Below are positions 60,008-64,000 of a DNA stretch of 64,000 bases, in pieces. Position 1 is the first letter of the stretch; each line of letters opens with the position of its first letter. Position numbers and translations under genes: made by a program. Origin of the DNA: Paraburkholderia sp. PREW-6R (GTDB lineage Bacteria > Pseudomonadota > Gammaproteobacteria > Burkholderiales > Burkholderiaceae); contig NZ_CP155075.1 in NCBI RefSeq assembly GCF_039621805.1, forward strand, positions 558,001 to 622,000, given 5' to 3'. The notes below the pieces were generated by a model that made no database searches, was not told the DNA's origin, and saw nothing but the letters and a program-made list of their open reading frames with translations.

Positions 60008-61549
60008 ATGATCTCCTTTGGCACGCGCAGAAAAAACGAAAACGGCATTGACATGCGATGCCTCCCCACTCCGGCCTCGCGCCTGAAACCCGCCTGCGCC
60101 GCTGCAGCGCTGATGATTGCCCTGGCTGCCAGTGCGGCCACTCCGGCGTACGCACAGTCCGGGTCTACGACCACAACAACTGACAACCAGAACGCCGCGC
60201 CTGCCTGGAACGCCGACGCAATACCCGCACCCAGCGAGGCCCCGGCCGCGCCGACCGGCTTCTGGGAGCGCTCGAATCTGCTTGGTGACATGGGCGGGCT
60301 GCGCACGCTGCTGGGCGACCACGGTGTCACGTTCAGCGCTCAGGAGACGAGCGAACTCTACGGTAACTTTTCCGGCGGTCTCTCGAAGGGCGCTTCGTAT
60401 AACGGCGCCACGCAGTTCGGCCTCAGCGTCGATACCGACAAGGCGTTCGGCCTGAAGGGCGGCACCTTCTTCGTCGATGCCTTGCAGATCCACGGACACG
60501 GCATCACGGCGGCACGCCTGAATTCGCTGCAGGCCGTGAGCGGCGTCGAGGCCGAAGCATCGACACGCTTGTGGGAGCTCTGGTACCAGCAGGCATTCAG
60601 CGACAAGTTCGACGTCAAGGTCGGCCAGCAGAGCCTCGATCAGGAATTTATCATCAGCCAGTACGCCAGCACTTTCGCAAACGCGACGTTCGGCTGGCCC
60701 GTCCTCGCTGCCACCGACCTGCCAGCGGGCGGTCCCGCCTATCCGTTGTCATCGCTTGGCGTGCGCCTGCGGTTCAAGCCAACTGATTCGATGACGATTC
60801 TCGGCGGCATCTTCGACGGCAACCCTGCTCCTGGCAACGGCGACCCTCAGCAACTCAACGCCAGCGGCACGCAGTTCAACCTGCACAACGGCGCCATGAT
60901 CATCGGCGAGGTCCAGTACGCGATCAATCAGCCGCCGGCAAGCGGTTCCGGTGCGACATCGCCGGCCGGGCTCCCGGGGACCTACAAGCTGGGCTTCTGG
61001 TACAACAACAATCGATTCGCGGACCAGCACCTCGACACAAACGGCATCTCGCTCGCGAGCTCTGCATCGAATGGCGTGCCCGCTGAGCATCGCGGCAACT
61101 TCAGTGTTTATGCTGTCGCCGACCAGATAGTGTGGCGAGCGAGTGCCGACAGCCCACAGTCGGTCGGCGTGTTCACCCGCGTGATGGGTGCGCCAGGCGA
61201 TCGCAACCTGCTCGACTTCAATATCAATGCGGGGGTCGTAGTCAAAGCTCCCTTCAAGGGCCGTGACAACGACTCGGCCGGGCTCGCGCTCAGCTACGCG
61301 AACGTCAGCTCAAGTGCGAGTGCGCTCGATCGTGACATCGGAACCTTCAAGACTCCAGGCTATCCCGTACGTTCGGCGGAGACGGTGATCGAGGCGACGT
61401 ACCAATATCAGGTCACACCGTGGTGGCTACTGCAGGGCGAACTCCAGTACATCTTCCATCCGGGTGGTGGCATCCCCGATCCGAATAACAACGGCGCACG
61501 CATCGGCAACGAGGCCGTGGCCGGACTGCGGACGGTGGTGACGTTCTGA
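60008..61549 (+). CDS. OprB-family carbohydrate-selective porin
   Basis: A 513-residue outer-membrane protein. Signal peptide (LKPACAAAALMIALAASAAT, cleavage after AYA near residue 49), then GFWERSNLLGDMGGLRTLLG and FVDALQIHGHGITAARLNSL typical of OprB, with alternating beta strands and a C-terminal Phe (RTVVTF) as in porins. ATG at 60008 is annotated; an ATG at 60053 would shorten the n-region. Likely passive uptake of sugars; often found next to Nramp-like genes in Burkholderiaceae. Confidence 0.9.
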   Translation: MISFGTRRKNENGIDMRCLPTPASRLKPACAAAALMIALAASAATPAYAQSGSTTTTTDNQNAAPAWNADAIPAPSEAPAAPTGFWERSNLLGDMGGLRTLLGDHGVTFSAQETSELYGNFSGGLSKGASYNGATQFGLSVDTDKAFGLKGGTFFVDALQIHGHGITAARLNSLQAVSGVEAEASTRLWELWYQQAFSDKFDVKVGQQSLDQEFIISQYASTFANATFGWPVLAATDLPAGGPAYPLSSLGVRLRFKPTDSMTILGGIFDGNPAPGNGDPQQLNASGTQFNLHNGAMIIGEVQYAINQPPASGSGATSPAGLPGTYKLGFWYNNNRFADQHLDTNGISLASSASNGVPAEHRGNFSVYAVADQIVWRASADSPQSVGVFTRVMGAPGDRNLLDFNINAGVVVKAPFKGRDNDSAGLALSYANVSSSASALDRDIGTFKTPGYPVRSAETVIEATYQYQVTPWWLLQGELQYIFHPGGGIPDPNNNGARIGNEAVAGLRTVVTF

Positions 61550-62730
61550 TGGCGTGACGTTCTGGGATGTGCTGGTCAGTCAACGAGATAGCGAACAGGC
61601 CCGGAAAAAGGTCATCCGGATGACGCGTTCGCCGCGGAAATTCTCCCGTGGTTGGCGCAATGACGTCTGCCCCGTAAGGGCCGAAGAGATCCGGGGCTGG
61701 AAGAAGATGACGGACCACCGGCATCATCAGATTCTTAACCAGAAGTCCCGGCGACAGGCGAAGGTTGCACGAGAAGCGCAGATCGCCAAGATGGAAAGGT
61801 GAGGAAAGTAGACGTGTTGCTCCATACCACTCGGTGTATCCGACGTACACCTTAATCAGGCCGTTTGAGGCGGGAGCTCGTCAACAGCGGAAACGGGTCG
61901 TCTGGCGACGTTCGTCCGCCGCTAACGTGCTTTATTTTCCGTTTTCTCAAGCGCCCCCATTCATACGGGTTCAAGCCCAACATCAGCACCACATACTTCC
62001 CGTCAGAAGGGGTCGAGCTTTCAGCGACGGCTGTTTACGAAATTAACTCGCCAGACCGGGACACGGGTTACCGCTCAGGGGAATGTAGCGTTCTTCGACT
62101 GGATTGCGGGCTGTCCGTTGACCCAACCGCGAACCGCATACACGGATGATCAACGGGCAGCATGCCCGGCTCTACGACGCGGTTACGGGGTGGTTGCCGG
62201 AACAGGCGAGGCGCGCAGCAAGCCACCATATACTCAGCGTTCGGAACGGCTTTTCGAAGATCGAGCGGGAGGAGCAGCGACTTGTGCGTTCGACAGTTCG
62301 GCTCAAAGGGTGGTCCTAGGCGACGGCGCAATCGGCGATGTGTCTAAGAGGCTAGCTTCCATCCAGCTTTTGAGCTCACAGTTCAACGAAAGAGATTCGC
62401 TTTAGTGGTTTCCGCTGGCGGTCGTGAACAAGCAGAATACCGACGATCACAGCTATCAGCGAATGGCGCCCACGCTGCGAATCTCGTTCTGCGTCCATTG
62501 CACGCGCCCGACAATGCGAATCGTTAGACATGAGTTGTCGGCGAATAGTGCGCATGAAAATGATCAAGTCAGTGAATCCTGAAAAGCTACGATAGCTGTT
62601 TAGAGGAACTCATGAGGTTTACTAATTGGTTCAAAAAATATTTCTGATTATGTTTTGAAAAATTTGCGGTCTAATTTCAGTTAGAAGTGTGTCGAAGCAC
62701 TGAAAATTACCCACTATCAGGAGACTTTGC
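61550..62730. other. 1.2-kb intergenic region
   Basis: No convincing gene on either strand; frames up to 145 codons here have no domain and no good ribosome site. The last 150 bp before 62731 are A/T-rich (TTTACTAATTGGTTCAAAAA) and should contain the promoter of the esterase gene. Confidence 0.45.
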
Positions 62731-64000
62731 GTGAACTCTGCTGCTTCCAGCTCCCGCTTTCGGCAAGCCGTGGTTTGGCCCACGACCACCGCCGCCTTTG
62801 CACTGCTGTCCGCCTGTGGCGGCGGTAATAATGACAGCCTGACTGCGCCACCCGCTCAGGCGCCAGTAGCTGCTCTTTCAGCGGATAGCTGCGCTGCATT
62901 GAAGAGCTCGCTGGTGATTGCCGGTGTTCAGATTACCGGTGCCAGTGTGATCAACGCTACGGCATCCTCTGCCACGAGCCCGGCATTGCCGGCGCACTGC
63001 AAGATTACCGGAGCTATTGATCAACGTGTGGGTGTGGACAACCTGCCGTACGCCATCAAGTTCCAGATCCTTGCCCCCCTCGGCAACGACTGGAATAAAA
63101 AATTCCTGTTCATCGGCGGTGGTGGCTCGAACGGTGTAGTGGGAGACGGGTTGAGCGCACAAGGCGTTTCCACATCTCCGCTTTCCCGCGGCTATGCCAT
63201 CCTCACCCAGGACTCTGGGCACGACAACACAGTAGATAATTTGCCAGCAAAGAGCGGTACGCGCACTTTTGGCTTCGACTTCCAGGCTCGAGTGGACAAT
63301 GGCTATCGTTCCTATGACCGCGCAACCGTAGTGGCGAAGCAGATTATCAAATCTGCATATGGCCAGTCGCCTGAACATTCCTACTTCGCAGGCTGCTCCG
63401 AAGGTGGACGCGAAGCACTTATGGTGACGCAACGTTTTCCGACATACTTCGACGGCGTGGTCGCCGGTGCGCCGCAACTGGCCGCGCCATTTGCGTCGTT
63501 GGTGCGCCCTGCGCACATCCTCCAAACGTACGCCACTCTGGCGAAGAAGCAGGGCAACTACGACCGCAACGGCCTGCCATTCCTCAATAACACTTTCACG
63601 GATGCAGACCTCGCCGTACTCACCAAGGGAATCACCGCAGCATGTGATGCGCTCGATGGGGCGGTCGACGGCATTTCAAGCGATTTCCAGGCTTGTACCG
63701 CCGCGTTCGATCCGGCGAAACTGCAATGCGCTGCCGGCCAAACATCCGGTTGTCTGACGCCGGACCAAGTCACTGCGCTGAAAACGCAGATGGCAGGTAT
63801 CCCCGGCGATGTGCGGTGGTATTGGGACATTGGCATGGTTCCCGGCCAATTGCGCAGCTGGTGGATCGGACCCTCCGGCGCAACGCAGAATAATGCCACT
63901 ATGGGCAACTCGGCGTTCGTAACTTCGTATACGACGCCGCCACCCGCAATCGATATGGTGGCGAACAACGGGTCGGAGCCCTTCCGTTCGATGCTGAACT
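62731..64000 (+). CDS. Tannase/feruloyl esterase-family lipoprotein (partial, runs off window)
   Basis: The frame is open to the window end, about 423 codons. It starts with GTG at 62731 behind AGGAG. Lipoprotein signal: AFALLSACGGG. Tannase-family features: CKITGAIDQRVGVDNLPYAI, KKFLFIGGGGSNGVVGDG, TQDSGHDNT, and the nucleophile motif YFAGCSEGGREALMV, with conserved Cys in GC. It should hydrolyse galloyl, feruloyl or related phenolic esters outside the inner membrane. The catalytic Asp and His lie beyond the window. Confidence 0.9.
   Translation, partial: MNSAASSSRFRQAVVWPTTTAAFALLSACGGGNNDSLTAPPAQAPVAALSADSCAALKSSLVIAGVQITGASVINATASSATSPALPAHCKITGAIDQRVGVDNLPYAIKFQILAPLGNDWNKKFLFIGGGGSNGVVGDGLSAQGVSTSPLSRGYAILTQDSGHDNTVDNLPAKSGTRTFGFDFQARVDNGYRSYDRATVVAKQIIKSAYGQSPEHSYFAGCSEGGREALMVTQRFPTYFDGVVAGAPQLAAPFASLVRPAHILQTYATLAKKQGNYDRNGLPFLNNTFTDADLAVLTKGITAACDALDGAVDGISSDFQACTAAFDPAKLQCAAGQTSGCLTPDQVTALKTQMAGIPGDVRWYWDIGMVPGQLRSWWIGPSGATQNNATMGNSAFVTSYTTPPPAIDMVANNGSEPFRSMLN

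Noticed and set aside
61413..61850. A 145-codon minus-strand frame after the porin gene
   Set aside because: Partly antisense to the porin, with Cys/Arg-rich composition typical of a shadow frame.

Overview
The window looks like an accessory region of a Burkholderiaceae genome, most likely Paraburkholderia or Caballeronia. This rests on the high GC, an OprB-type porin next to an Nramp-like transporter, HcnABC/opine-oxidase-like catabolic subunits with a PotABCD-like ABC transporter, and degraded IS5, IS1182 and ISNCY-type elements. The assignment is an inference from gene content; no rRNA or tRNA gene was seen to anchor it.

Layout. (1) 1-8021: a catabolic and uptake locus. A periplasmic binding protein and a LysR regulator lie on the minus strand. 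Divergent from them is a tightly overlapping plus-strand operon: ABC ATPase, two permeases, a DAO-family flavoprotein, a small 2Fe-2S protein, a large FAD/BFD-type flavoprotein and ridA. The ridA gene is cut after about 47 codons by a transposon. (2) 8022-16891: a Tn5053/Tn7-like element with tniA, tniB and tniQ plus small cargo genes, including a nucleotidyltransferase. (3) 16901-35587: a second element with the same ends, lying head to tail 9 bp from the first. It retains only a tniQ stump. Its cargo is a regulator/NmrA pair, a putative RiPP-type biosynthetic cluster (20250-28378), two unknown exported or envelope proteins, degraded IS elements and a membrane protein. (4) 35588-50788: an island with an HU protein, a UvrD-like helicase, small membrane proteins, a seven-gene detoxification/efflux cluster (AraC, persulfide dioxygenase-like MBL, DUF442-like, alpha/beta hydrolase, SDR, NmrA, DHA2 efflux pump), VapBC, and a truncated tyrosine recombinase. 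(5) 50789-55407: a compact 4.6 kb Tn7-like element, tnsA-tnsB-tnsC-tniQ, with no cargo. (6) 55400-64000: CDF metal exporter, Nramp-like transporter with a structured leader containing small ORFs, OprB porin, and the start of a tannase/feruloyl esterase lipoprotein.

The most notable system is the cluster at 20250-28378. It holds an 80-residue precursor-like peptide, a SPASM radical SAM enzyme, an esterase-like hydrolase, a HAD phosphatase, an Fe(II)/2-oxoglutarate oxygenase, an LLM flavin oxidoreductase, and an unusual fusion of an ArnA-type UDP-glucuronate decarboxylase to a DegT/ArnB-type sugar aminotransferase. Together they suggest a peptide modified by radical chemistry and possibly linked to an aminopentose. 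The cluster sits inside an element that lost its own transposase genes but keeps ends matching the adjacent intact element, so it could be mobilised in trans.
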